In this document: positions 1 to 11,100 of the stretch, piece after piece
How positions within the stretch are numbered: the stretch's first letter is position 1
How the letters are laid out: every line of letters starts with the position of its first letter
Origin: Raphanus sativus
Taxonomy: Eukaryota > Streptophyta > Magnoliopsida > Brassicales > Brassicaceae
Direction of reading: 5' to 3'
DNA: 64,000 bases
Assembly: GCF_000801105.2 (NCBI RefSeq)
Contig: NC_079516.1
Location: 13,640,001-13,704,000 of the forward strand
The notes under the pieces: generated by a model
What the model was told of the DNA's origin: nothing
Seen by the model: the letters and a program-made list of their open reading frames with translations, nothing else
The model's database searches: none
Position numbers and translations under genes: made by a program

Positions 1-336
1 TTACGATTATTTGTAATCTTGTGCAGTATTTAGAAGTTATCATTTTTAAAAAAATTGTCGAATATAGTAAAAACTCTTAATGTATTAAAATTTATTAACT
101 ACTTTATGTTGCATATTAATAGGAATATAGTATCTGCAGTGTACCAAATTTTCCATATTAATAGCAACTAAATCTTCTCAATTTAAATAGTTACCATAAT
201 ATTTGTTTTTAAAAAATAAATAATAATGGCATTCATGTAAATAGTTTGAAAAGGCAAGGGGATGTCAAAAAAATATCTGTTGTTTTAATTGTATTGATAC
301 TAAACCGGTCAAACTGACAAATTAACCGGTACACAG
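1..336. other. AT-rich flank or intron of the pectin acetylesterase
   Basis: No confident coding sequence is present. A good acceptor (ACACAG) ends at 336 next to the first recognised exon. The only hint of coding is KGKGMSKK-like codons near 255-280 in a frame with stops just upstream. Confidence 0.5.
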
Positions 337-1582
337 GCTCTTCTGACCGGTTGTTCAGCTGGTGGTTTGTCAACGTTTTTGCATTGTGACAGCTTCACGA
401 GCTATCTTCCAAGAACCGCAAACGTTAAGTGCATGAGCGACGCGGGATTCTTTCTTGACGCGTAAGTTTTCTTGACCAGATATATTTTTATCTCTGGTTT
501 ATACAGTAACCGGATCGGTTTACCAACATATATGGTTTATATTGGTCTAACAGAATCGATGTAGCATCAAACCGGACAATGAGATCTTTCTACACTAAGC
601 TTGTCTCTCTACAGGTATATTCTAATACTAGAGATCCAACTATTGCTCTCAGATTTTCAACATTCTCATTTCTGAACAAACTTTTCAGGGTGTTCAAAAG
701 AACCTTGATCCAAACTGCACACGTGCGTTCTATCCCGAACCATCTCTGGTACAATCCTACATATCATTTTATACCAACTCTTGTTACGAAATTAATCTCT
801 CGGTGACATTAAAATCTTCAACATTGCAGTGCTTTTTCCCGCAATATGCATTGAGATTCATTAGAACACCAATGTTCATCTTAAATTCAGCCTACGATGT
901 ATTCCAGGTTCTCTTTCATTATGCTCTCTAGTTAACTCTACCACGGGTTGGTAAGTTTAGTAGTATTACACTTGTCTAAACCGGTTTATATAATTTTACA
1001 CTTGTTAAAAAAGTTTCATCATGGGCTTGTACCACCTTCTGCTGACCGGACCGGGCGTTGGAACCGTTGCAAGCTTAATGTGACAGCATGTAATCCACAC
1101 CAGCTCGATGCACTCCAAGGTTTTAACCCAATTGGTTCAATGTAAATAAGATAACCGGTAAATAATAAGAATTAAACCGAAATTCCGGTTTTTCTTTTGC
1201 AGGGTTTAGGACAGACATGTTGGGAGCATTAATGAATTTTGTTAGAAATTCTACGAGAGGTGGAATGTTTATAAACCCATGTTTTGATCATTGTCAAAGT
1301 GCGCTACAGGAAACTTGGCTATCCCCCACTTCACCAAGGATCCACAACAAGGTATCTACTTAACCGAGAACTTCATTGTTGGTTTTTAAGTTTCGGTTTA
1401 CAATAGTTTTAAACCGTATCCGGTTTTGATTTCAGACAATTGCTAGGACGGTCGGAGATTGGTATTTTGGGAGACGAAAGGAAGTGAAAGAGATAGGTTG
1501 TTCATATCCGTGTGATAAAACATGTCATAATCTCATTCCGGCATCTACTACAACAGATTCTTTGGGAAATTTGGAAATTTAA
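337..1582 (+). CDS. Pectin acetylesterase, C-terminal part (5' end missing)
   Basis: Seven exons can be joined: 337-461, 554-614, 689-748, 830-907, 1014-1119, 1203-1351 and 1436-1582, 241 codons plus TAA, all with GT-AG introns. The translation carries plant pectin acetylesterase (CAZy CE13) marks: nucleophile motif GCSAGG in the first exon, then [18 protein letters not shown] with the probable catalytic Asp, [15 protein letters not shown], a DHCQ segment with the probable catalytic His, and VGDWYFGR plus [10 protein letters not shown] near the end. The family removes acetyl esters from cell-wall pectin and is normally secreted. Usual length is about 400 residues, so about 150 N-terminal residues with the signal peptide are absent. 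A short KGKGMSKK-like reading near 255-280 could be a decayed upstream exon, since KGM normally precedes [10 protein letters not shown], but stops flank it and no donor is seen. The rest may lie before the window or be lost. Arabidopsis At5g23870 (PAE9) is the likely positional counterpart. Confidence 0.85.
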
Positions 1583-1588
1583 GAACAA

Positions 1589-2445
1589 CTAGATCATGAC
1601 CCGCGCACCTGCGCGGATTTATCTTTTGATTCACATACTTTATATACATGTTGTATATTATTTAAGATTTATAATATAAAAAAAAGTTAGAATAATCCGG
1701 AACCAAAAAAAATCGACCCGGACAAAAAAAAAATCAAATACCTACTTAGATCCAAATGTTGAGAACTCGAAGAACTCATACCTGAAATGAACAGATTTAT
1801 ACCCGACCCAATGAGCTAAATTTCAAACATAATATCTTTTGTTCTATTTTTAATTCATTTTTTTGGGTTGGTGAGATTTACTATTTATTCGGAAGATTTT
1901 TGGCTAACTTAATGGTATACATTCATAGGTTTCTTTTTTTCTGAACAGGAAAAAAATAAATTTATCTTATATAACAAATTGCTGCTATAAATAATTTTTA
2001 TAAAAACTAATTTGTAACAGTAATATCATTTTTGTTATAAATTAGTATATCATGGTTTATAGGTTCAAAGTATAGAGTTAGTCGTCTTCATAGTATTACT
2101 AATATTGATAGATGCAAGTTAATGAATACAGATAATATATTGTATTATTAGTAATCTGTCGTATAGTATTATATGTTAGTAGATATATTATTAATAATCT
2201 ATCTTATAGTATAATATGCTAGCAGATGTATCTAGCTTATAGTAAAATATATGCAATATAAGGAAACATGCGTAGTGGATATAATAATAAGGTAAGAAGT
2301 GAAAAACTATGGTAATTGTTGATATTAATTATTTATAAAAAGGCATGTCTAATAATAAGTAGATTAATATAACATTAATTACATAAGGTCCAACTTTAAA
2401 ATCCACCTAGAAAAAGTTGTAATGTTTCTGTTTTAATAAGATAGA
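1589..2445 (-). mobile_element. Non-autonomous Helitron, about 857 bp, complete ends
   Basis: Read on the minus strand, the element starts with TC followed by TATCTTATTAAAACAGAAAC (2445 downward), a start typical of Brassicaceae Helitrons. It ends in CTAG (1592-1589) a few bases after a GC-rich hairpin, CCGCGC-ACCT-GCGCGG on the plus strand at 1601-1616. The flanking host bases are A before the 5' TC and T after CTAG, which is the A|T insertion typical of Helitrons with no target duplication. The interior is AT-rich and has no Rep/helicase coding, so it would depend on an autonomous partner. It sits 6 bp past the stop codon of the pectin acetylesterase and may supply that gene's 3' end. Confidence 0.85.
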
Positions 2446-2754
2446 TTACTGTAAATGTACGAATAATCTTAAATTGAATGTGTAATTATATTTTCTTCTT
2501 CTTATTTTATTATCTAAAGGCTCCTAGCGCTCAAGTCTCACATTTTCTTTTGTGTATATCATGAACATTCAGCTTCTTCATTTTGATGGTTTGATGATAA
2601 AGTAACCAAGCTTGCAGTGAGTAGTCCAAATTGACAAACAAATAAAGCAATTACAACGACAGTAATATAAATACCTTTGTCTATGTGCTCTAACAAAGAA
2701 GTTAACGTTTATTTTTTTCTTTAATAATATGAAACTAAAGACCGTTGAAACAGA

Positions 2755-2907
2755 AGGCTCAAGCCCAGCTAAAGAGAGATCTTTGAAACTAGGGTTTTTC
2801 ACCGGAGATTCGTTACCTTGAGTTTATCAGTCGCTGTCTTTGCCTCACCCTCACTGCTTCTCTTCTACATCCTTTTCTTCATCGGAGAGCAGCAACTAGT
2901 AGTAGCC
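2755..2907 (+). promoter_or_regulatory. RPS11 promoter and leader with site II and telo-box-like motifs
   Basis: AAGCCCAGC near 2763 is the reverse complement of a TGGGCTT site II element. CTAGGGTTTTTC near 2790 resembles a telo-box. This pairing is typical of plant ribosomal protein promoters. A pyrimidine-rich leader follows and runs to the ATG at 2908. The control region therefore looks preserved although the gene behind it is damaged. Confidence 0.55.
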
Positions 2908-3755
<848 letters not shown>

Positions 3756-4172
3756 AAATCGACCTACTTTTGTCATCTGAAATCACTATATTCAGTTGTT
3801 CACTTGTTCTGTCTTTTTGGTATATCTCTATCTCTGTATAAGAATCCATCGCTTTGTCTATAACAATTTTTTCGAAACAAGTTGTACGATTTAAAGAAAA
3901 TGCTTGTACTGAGCATAACACAATCACATGATTCATATCCAAAAGAGAGTTATTCCAAATGTTAGAGAAAAAAAGTCAGTTTGAATGTAATAGTTTTAGG
4001 GTTTAGTAATTCAGTAGGCGCAACTATGATGAACATAAGAATCGACTTATTGAAAATGTTGACATTATTGGGCCAGAATAATAATAATACATAGGCACAA
4101 AATGTGATGGGTATCTAGTTTATGATGGGTATATAGTTGAGGACTTAAAAGTTTGTCTTTTAGGCAAAAATT
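3756..4172. other. RPS11 3' flank, no gene seen
   Basis: The stretch between the RPS11 remnant and the tRNA is AT-rich. I see no coding sequence or repeat in it beyond presumed 3' UTR. Confidence 0.5.
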
Positions 4173-4244
4173 AGGTCCTACCGAGAGTCGAACTCAGGTC
4201 GCTGGATTCAAAGTCCAGAGTGCTAACCTCTACACCATAGAACC
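4173..4244 (-). tRNA. tRNA-Gln(UUG)
   Basis: On the minus strand the 72 bases fold as a cloverleaf: acceptor stem GGTTCTA with TAGGACC, anticodon loop CTTTGAA closed by TGGA/TCCA giving anticodon TTG, and T loop TTCGACT. The T stem is CTGAG/CTCGG where I recall CTGGG/CCCGG in Arabidopsis; the change is matched on both sides, so the stem stays paired. No intron is present and CCA is not encoded, as usual in plants. It reads CAA (and by wobble CAG) glutamine codons. Confidence 0.92.
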
Positions 4245-5433
4245 AGATGTTTTGTCTATCAAAGTAGCTTTTTCTAGTTTTTAATATTTAAGATTTTATT
4301 ATGTGAGAAATATCTTATGTGTAGAGTTTTATTATTCGACAAAAGAAAACTCATGATATCATCCGTGAAAGTTCTATAAATTAATAATGTTGAAACTTCG
4401 ATAATTTATTTAGATTTATGTATTTTGAAATATGCATCTATGCAAAATTAAGAAAACTAAATACTTAATTTTACGGCGTATATATTAATTAAATTGTACG
4501 TATACAAATTTTATGTTGTTAATATTTGACTATTTGGTGTTAGAAAAATATACCGTAAATCTAAATTATTTTAGGTTTAAGGAGACAAAATAACATTAAT
4601 ATATTTAGAAAAACTTTAGATAGATTTCAATCTGAATAAGTACACAATATATTTTAATATTTACATAAAAAATAAATTAAATAGCTATTAATTTATATTT
4701 ATATTGGGACCATATATTTATATAAGATTTTTCAACAAAATATCATTTATTATCTTATTTAGATGTGTCATATTTTACAACGATCCACTATGATCTGTTA
4801 AAATATATTAATTTATCGTATTTATTAATTTATCGAGTATTAATTTATGAGATTTTCAGTGTACATTAATATATAGTAAAAATGCATTGACAAATTTTAG
4901 TAAAATTAAATTTTTGCCTCATGATGACGTTGAAGAGTTTAGACTTGTATGCAATTGTTGTTGTCACTTGTCAATAAACATAATAAAAAGTCTAAGCACA
5001 GTTTTCTTCATTCCTAAATCTGTAAATGAAAATATAGATTTGTTTCTAGTATTGTTTATCACCTGTGATATGATACAATGTATTACCATTATGCACCATA
5101 TATGGTTAGGACTTAGGACTATAAAATTAGGAAAGTAAGGAAAAACAAAAAAGGAAACCAAAAATAGTATGTTTATGTATATATAAAAGTTATAGCTACC
5201 TATGTATATGCATTTATCATTAACATTGTTTCTTTCAAATGATTAATATGTTCTCTTAACATTTTTCACCAAAAATGATATATATGTTGTGATCCTTCTC
5301 CATGTAGGTTCAGTAGCTCTTGAAATATCTGGGGTTTTATCAAATGCTAGTTCTTGGGATTATAGTCATAGTGTATCATTCTCAAGTGTTGGTCTAACGT
5401 TTTCTTGAAGGTTGTAATAGATTTACTTAAGAA
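4245..5433. other. AT-rich intergenic DNA and MYB promoter
   Basis: No convincing gene is visible. Open frames here are short and lack similarity that I recognise. The last 150 bp before the ATG at 5434 are probably the 5' UTR of the MYB gene. Confidence 0.45.
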
Positions 5434-7099
5434 ATGGTCGTAGGGGTGAAAACTAGTGGTGGTTCATTTTGGAGTAGGGATGATGATATTGCTTTTGAGA
5501 GAGCTCTTGCGGTTTATACCGCCGAGATAGATAATCGTTGGGAAAAGATTGCTGATGTTGTTCCAGGGAAAACTTTAGAACAAGTTATAAAACATTATGA
5601 GAAGTTACTTCGTGATGTTATGCTGATTGAATCTGGAAGCATACCTTTTCCTGATTATAACGAGGTTCCAGAAGAAACAAATGTTAGAGAAAGATGCATT
5701 GGGGAACGTGGTATTGATCACAAATGTAAGTACAAGCAAGAAGATGAACCAAAACCAAAGCCAAACCGACGTAAGGCGATTCCGTGGTCACCGCTCGAAC
5801 ACAGGTTAGTTACTACTACTTTACTACTTCTATCCAATTATGCATGATTTGATCCGGTCCGAAGCATACACGAAGAAATAAAACAATTTTATGCGATAAT
5901 TTTAATTGTATATAAAAATATTATTAAAGTTTTATATAAAGAATAAAATCACAATTTTATGAAAGTGTAAGACGTTTTAATTTATTTTTCAAAAGTAAGA
6001 CCGGCACTGTACATAATTTGAGTGTTAGCATTTTATGTTTTTAGATAGTTATGTTTTTAGTAAGATGTTGAATATTATGATTTTTTGTTTTTTTTGGAAC
6101 AGTCAATTTGTTCTTGGTCTAAAAAAATATGGGAAAGGTGATTGGCGTAGCATTTCTCGTCACGTAGTATTGACAAGAACACCAACTCAAGTTGCAAGTC
6201 ACGCACAAAAATACTTCGCACGTCTTAAAGCTACGAACAGAAGTAGACAGAGACATAGCATTCACGACGTCAACATCGCTGAAAGCAGTAACATCTCAGC
6301 AACGGAAGCACCAGTCACATGGCAAGACGCTCAAGCCACTTCAAAACCATCATTTGACCATCATGCATATGAGACACCTACCATATGGAACACAAAAGCC
6401 TCTTCACAACCATCATCACTAGACCATCCTACCTATGCGACACCTACCATGTGGAACACACAATCCACTTCACCACCATCATCACTAGATCATCCTACAT
6501 ATGTGACAACACCTACCATATGGAACACACAAGCCACTTCACAACCATCATCACTAGACCATCCTACTTATGCGACACCTACCATGTGGAACACACAATC
6601 CACTTCACCACCATCATCACTAGACCATCCTACATATGCGACAACACCTACCATATGGAACACACAAGCCACTTCACAACCATCATCACTAGACCATCCT
6701 ACCTATGCGACACCTACCATATGGAACACACAATCCACTTCATCACCATCATCACTAGACCATCCTACATATGCGACGACACCTACCATATGGAACACAC
6801 AAATCACTTCACCACCATCAGTACTGGACCATCATGTATTCAGGACACCTACCATATGGAACATGCAGGCCGCTTCGCAACCACCAGAGAATGTTCCTGG
6901 ATATGGCACATCCTCTATCGGACAGTCAATGGTTACACCATATGTCTTACCTTATGGAGCTGACATGAATCTCTTGGCGGCACCTTACATGGCTTACGGG
7001 GTTCAACATCCTTCGGTACCTCACACCTCAGTTTCTCGTGCACCGTTCAATACAGGTCTATTTTCAGACAACATGACATATATATCTACTTCTCGTTAG
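5434..7099 (+). CDS. DIVARICATA-type MYB (two SANT domains, SHAQKY) transcription factor
   Basis: Exon 1 is 5434-5804 and exon 2 is 6103-7099, 455 codons plus TAG. Residues about 11-60 form a first SANT domain ([17 protein letters not shown], then [13 protein letters not shown]). A second, R-R-type domain spans the intron (PWSPLEH, then [19 protein letters not shown]) and ends in [15 protein letters not shown], the signature of the plant I-box/SHAQKYF class. The family binds DNA and acts in the nucleus in developmental and stress regulation. The C-terminal half is a Pro/Thr/Ser-rich tandem repeat (separate entry) and then a short unique tail. The splice joint gives EHS-QF where relatives have EHR-LF. 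Arabidopsis At5g23650 appears to be the positional counterpart. Start chosen at the ATG that gives the complete first SANT domain. Confidence 0.9.
6364..6890 (+). repeat. Coding minisatellite in the MYB gene, about 8 units of 22-23 codons
   Basis: The unit reads roughly Y-A-T-P-T-[IM][16 protein letters not shown]. Units with TTP (23 codons) alternate with TP units (22 codons), and TSQPSS alternates with TSPPSS, giving a higher-order period of about 135 bp. Central units are nearly identical in DNA; the first and last are diverged, as expected for expansion by unequal exchange or replication slippage. The frame is kept throughout. Confidence 0.9.
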
Positions 7100-7780
7100 G
7101 TGTAGTTGTATTTTATGCTTGTTAGTGTGTAATGTGTTAAACATTCAATTTGACGCGTTCAATTTGGCTTGTCACTCGCGTCAAATTATTTTGTTTTATA
7201 TTTTATTTACTCTTTTATATGAAAATTGTGTTATTTAAGGGAACTACATTATATTATATTTTAATTATTGACAATTCTTTTTTTTTTTGTAAAGTGTTAC
7301 ATGTTTGCGTATTTATTTAATTTAAAAACCAAATTTGTTTGTAAGATTAAGTAATTTCAAAATCTAACTAGCATAGTGTTAATTAATATTTCAAATTTAC
7401 AGATTTTTTCTTATAATTTAAAAATGGTTATACATTTATGTATTTTAGTTTATTTTGAAAATTTATATGAAACTTATATTTTTGTGAAATTTACTAATTA
7501 GTTTTAAGTTTTTTCTTATGGAATACTATATATGTCCACTATGAAAACAACTTCAAATTAAAAATCAAAAATCAAAATTCTATCTGAATCCATATGCAAA
7601 CCGATTCAAAATAGATTTAATTAGAATAACTTCAAAAGTCATAAATAAAAACTAAAATTACAGAAATATAAGGGTAAATTTGAAATTGACCGGAAGTAAG
7701 AGGGTCTACATAAGTAAATGAAAGAAAATAAAAACGATCCACAGTGTGAATCGAACATCTCTTTGTGTGAAGAACCTCAA
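7100..7780. other. AT-rich spacer between the MYB and PDR2 genes
   Basis: Contains the MYB 3' UTR and very AT-rich sequence. I see no gene or repeat I can name. Confidence 0.45.
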
Positions 7781-8118
7781 TCGTGAGGCGTGAAGGTGAA
7801 GGAGACGAACGCGATAGCGATTCCTTTCGGTTACGCCGCGACTGTAAACCCTAGCTTAGATCCCCTCCCGATTCAAACTCAATCCAAGCTTAAAAGGTTC
7901 GTCTCTCTCTCTCTCTCTCCCTTCTCCTTAGATCTGCTTCAGAATCATCTTTCTCGATTCGCCGATGCTTTGAACGGTTGACAACTAGGCAGATTCTTGT
8001 AGATTTTCGATCCGTTGCACCATTTCGAGATTCGTGTTCTCGTATTGTTCGATTCGGTTACTAGTCTGATTCTGTAGCGTTGTAGGAGGTTTAGATCGCT
8101 GACGGCGACCTAGGGAAG
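7781..8118 (+). promoter_or_regulatory. PDR2 5' leader with intron and CT microsatellite
   Basis: A leader exon with a telo-box-like AAACCCTAG near 7846 ends at a probable donor at 7897. The intron starts with a (CT)n tract (about 7904-7919) and ends in an acceptor at 8085. The ATG of PDR2 is at 8119. A 5' UTR intron is common for constitutive plant genes. Confidence 0.5.
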
Positions 8119-11100
8119 ATGTCGAGCTTCCGCGTGGGAGGGAAGGTAGTGGATAAGGTTGACTTGTGTAGGAAGAAACGCTCGGCGTGGCGTTTGGATG
8201 TATGGCCGTTTGCGATCCTCTACGCTACGTGGCTGACTACGATCGTGCCTAGCTTAGACTTCACTGATGCTTTGATCGTGTTTGGAGGCCTTCTTGCTTC
8301 ACACATCTTAGTCTTGCTTTTCACTATGTGGTCTGTGGATTTCAAGTGTTTTGTCCAGTTTAGCAAGGTAACACCATCATCAGTCTAATGGATCTTAATA
8401 TACTGTGAATCTGGCTTCTTGTTAATGTTAACTTGAGTTTGATGTTTATATTGGCCTTGTGCCTGTGTGTGTTGATTCGCAGGTTAACAGTATCAGCCAG
8501 GCGGATGCGTGTAAAGTCACCCCAGCCAAGTTTTCTGGGTCTAAAGAAGTTGTGCCTCTTCATTTTCGTAGCCAAGTAAGCTCATTTGAGATTTTAGATC
8601 CAGTTTGTTAAGCTGCCACTAAAATAGGCTCGGTGACTGGTTTGCTTGTATGACTGAATATATGTAAATTTCAGTGTTTTCTCCCAACGAATGAACACAC
8701 TATGTCTCTGAGAAAAAAAAAATGTATTTATTCCGTAAACTATTTGAATCCTTAGCCCGAAAATTCTTGAGTTTTTCAAGTAATCTTACTTATCATGTTT
8801 TAACAGTTAAGTCCTTTGATGTTTGCAGATGACTGGTTCGTCATCCTCAGGAGACATGGAAGAAATTTTCTTTGACTTCAGGAAGCAGCGTTTCATGTAC
8901 TCAAAAGAGTTAGGAGCCTTTTCCAAGCTTCTTTACCCCACAAAGGAAACATTTGGTCAGTATCTAAAATGTACTGGCCATGGTACAGAAGCTAAAGTTG
9001 CAACAGCCACTGAGAAGTGGGGAAGGAACGTGTAAGTCGACTTATCACTTTCCTATACATGTATCTATTACAAGATCATTCTATGGGTCGATAATTGATG
9101 TTTTGTTTGGCAATTCTTTTTTGCTTGTCTCTTAATTTATGCTATCATTTTCTTTTTGATGTGTCTAATAACATTTCTCCTTCTGAATATATCCACAGCG
9201 TGGTTGTTCTTATATCCGGTTTGATACTTTGTTTCTGCTTCTCGCAGATTTGATTATCCGCAACCTACATTCCAGAAGCTATTGAAAGAAAACTGCACGG
9301 AACCGTTTTTTGTATTTCAGGTGTTGTTTACTTGAAAATGCATGTATCTTACAGATCTCTTTCTTCTTCTATGGCTGTGTTGCTTTAAGTACCGTGTTTC
9401 TTCCTCGTTTTGCAGGTTTTCTGTGTGGGTCTTTGGTGCTTGGATGAATTCTGGTATTACAGTGTGTTCACACTCTTCATGCTTCTCATGTTCGAGTCAA
9501 CAATGGCAAAAAGCCGATTGAAGACATTAACCGACCTAAGACGTGTTAGGGTGGACAGTCAGACTGTGATGGTGTATCGATGCGGGAGGTTTGTGATTGA
9601 ATAACACGCAGTTTTCCTTAAAGATCGCTTTGGTATCACTGCTGTGTCTGAATGAGTCAAATTTTAGGTGGGCGAAGCTCTTAGGTACTGATCTGCTGCC
9701 AGGAGATGTTGTGTCCATTGGGAGGCCGTCTACTCACACTGGAGGAGAGGATAAGACAGTACCAGCTGACATGCTTTTGCTTGTAGGAAGTGCTATCGTA
9801 AATGAAGCTATTTTGACAGGCGAGTCAACTCCCCAATGGAAGGTACTTTCTTTCATCAACGTCAATTTTGTTTGTTGGCTTCATTTTCGAATTCTTACTC
9901 TCATGAAATTGGGTTTGAAGAGTTCAGAATTGTACCATAGCACATAATAGTAAATTTGGTTCTCTTACAATACCGTGTGATAGTTTATAGCGTTTTTGTT
10001 TGAAACTTCAAATCGTCATTATTCACTAGTAAGCAATACTTACTTCCTAATATGTATATAGCTTAAATCCTTGTATAATATCGTCCATACGTGTAGTGGA
10101 CCTATGTTTTGCTGAGATTGTATGATGGGTATTGTAGGTTGCAGTTGCTGGCGAAGGATCTGATAAAAAATTATCGATCAAGAGGGATAAAAATCATGTT
10201 TTATTTGGCGGGACCAAGATCTTACAACATTCACCTGACAAGGTATTTCCTTATCAACAATTTCAACCATCTATTCTTCAGTGCTTGCCCCTAACCTGTG
10301 TTCCATACTATTTAATGTTTGGGGTCAGACGTTCCCTCTGAAAACCCCTGATGGTGGCTGTCTAGCTGTTGTTCTCCGAACTGGATTTGAGACAAGCCAA
10401 GGAAAGCTAATGAGGACCATTTTATTTTCTACAGAGAGGGTTAGGGATCTTTCCTTTGTTAGTTGATTCATCTTCACCATGTTAGAGAGTTTTGTTTGTT
10501 CTAATTCTTTTGGTAAAAAAATTTAGGTTACTGCAAACAGCTGGGAGAGTGGTCTGTTCATATTATTTCTAGTTGTATTTGCCGTAATAGCTGCCGGCTA
10601 TGTTCTTGTAAAGGTACGTTAATATTTGTTTCAGGCTCTTCTTCAAATAATATATCTATTTGTACTAGTGTTGAAGAATCTCCTTTGCAGGGTCTCGAGG
10701 ATCCTACAAGGAGCAAATACAAGCTCTTGCTAGGCTGTTCAATTATCATCACCTCGGTGATCCCTCCCGAATTGCCTATGGAATTGTCCATAGCTGTCAA
10801 CACGTCATTACTTGCTCTTGCACGTCGCGGGATCTTTTGCACAGAGCCTTTTAGGATCCCTTTTGCCGGAAAGGTACTTTTATACCTTATTTGGCTATTC
10901 AATGGTCTTAAGAACTCTTTGTCTTGAGCGAGCGGCACCCTGAAAGGAATTAGTAATCGTTCTTTTTTGTATTGTTGTCTTATTAGTTTCACGCTTTCTC
11001 TTCAATGACAGGTCGATTTGTGCTGTTTTGATAAGACTGGTACACTCACGTCAGATGACATGGTAAGGTCAAGTGAACTTCTGGGTATATGCTTGCTTGA

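Noticed and set aside
579..806. Open frame of about 75 codons
   Set aside because: It runs from a real pectin acetylesterase exon into the following intron; only 554-614 and 689-748 are coding.
6385..6963. Long overlapping frame of about 190 codons across the MYB repeats
   Set aside because: The tandem repeat keeps two frames open. The other frame continues the SANT and SHAQKY domains, so this one is a by-product.
7790..7981. Open frame in the PDR2 leader
   Set aside because: It starts with GTG, crosses the probable leader intron and does not join PDR2 in frame.
10558..10992. Minus-strand frame of 144 codons inside PDR2
   Set aside because: Antisense of confirmed PDR2 exons with no domain of its own.
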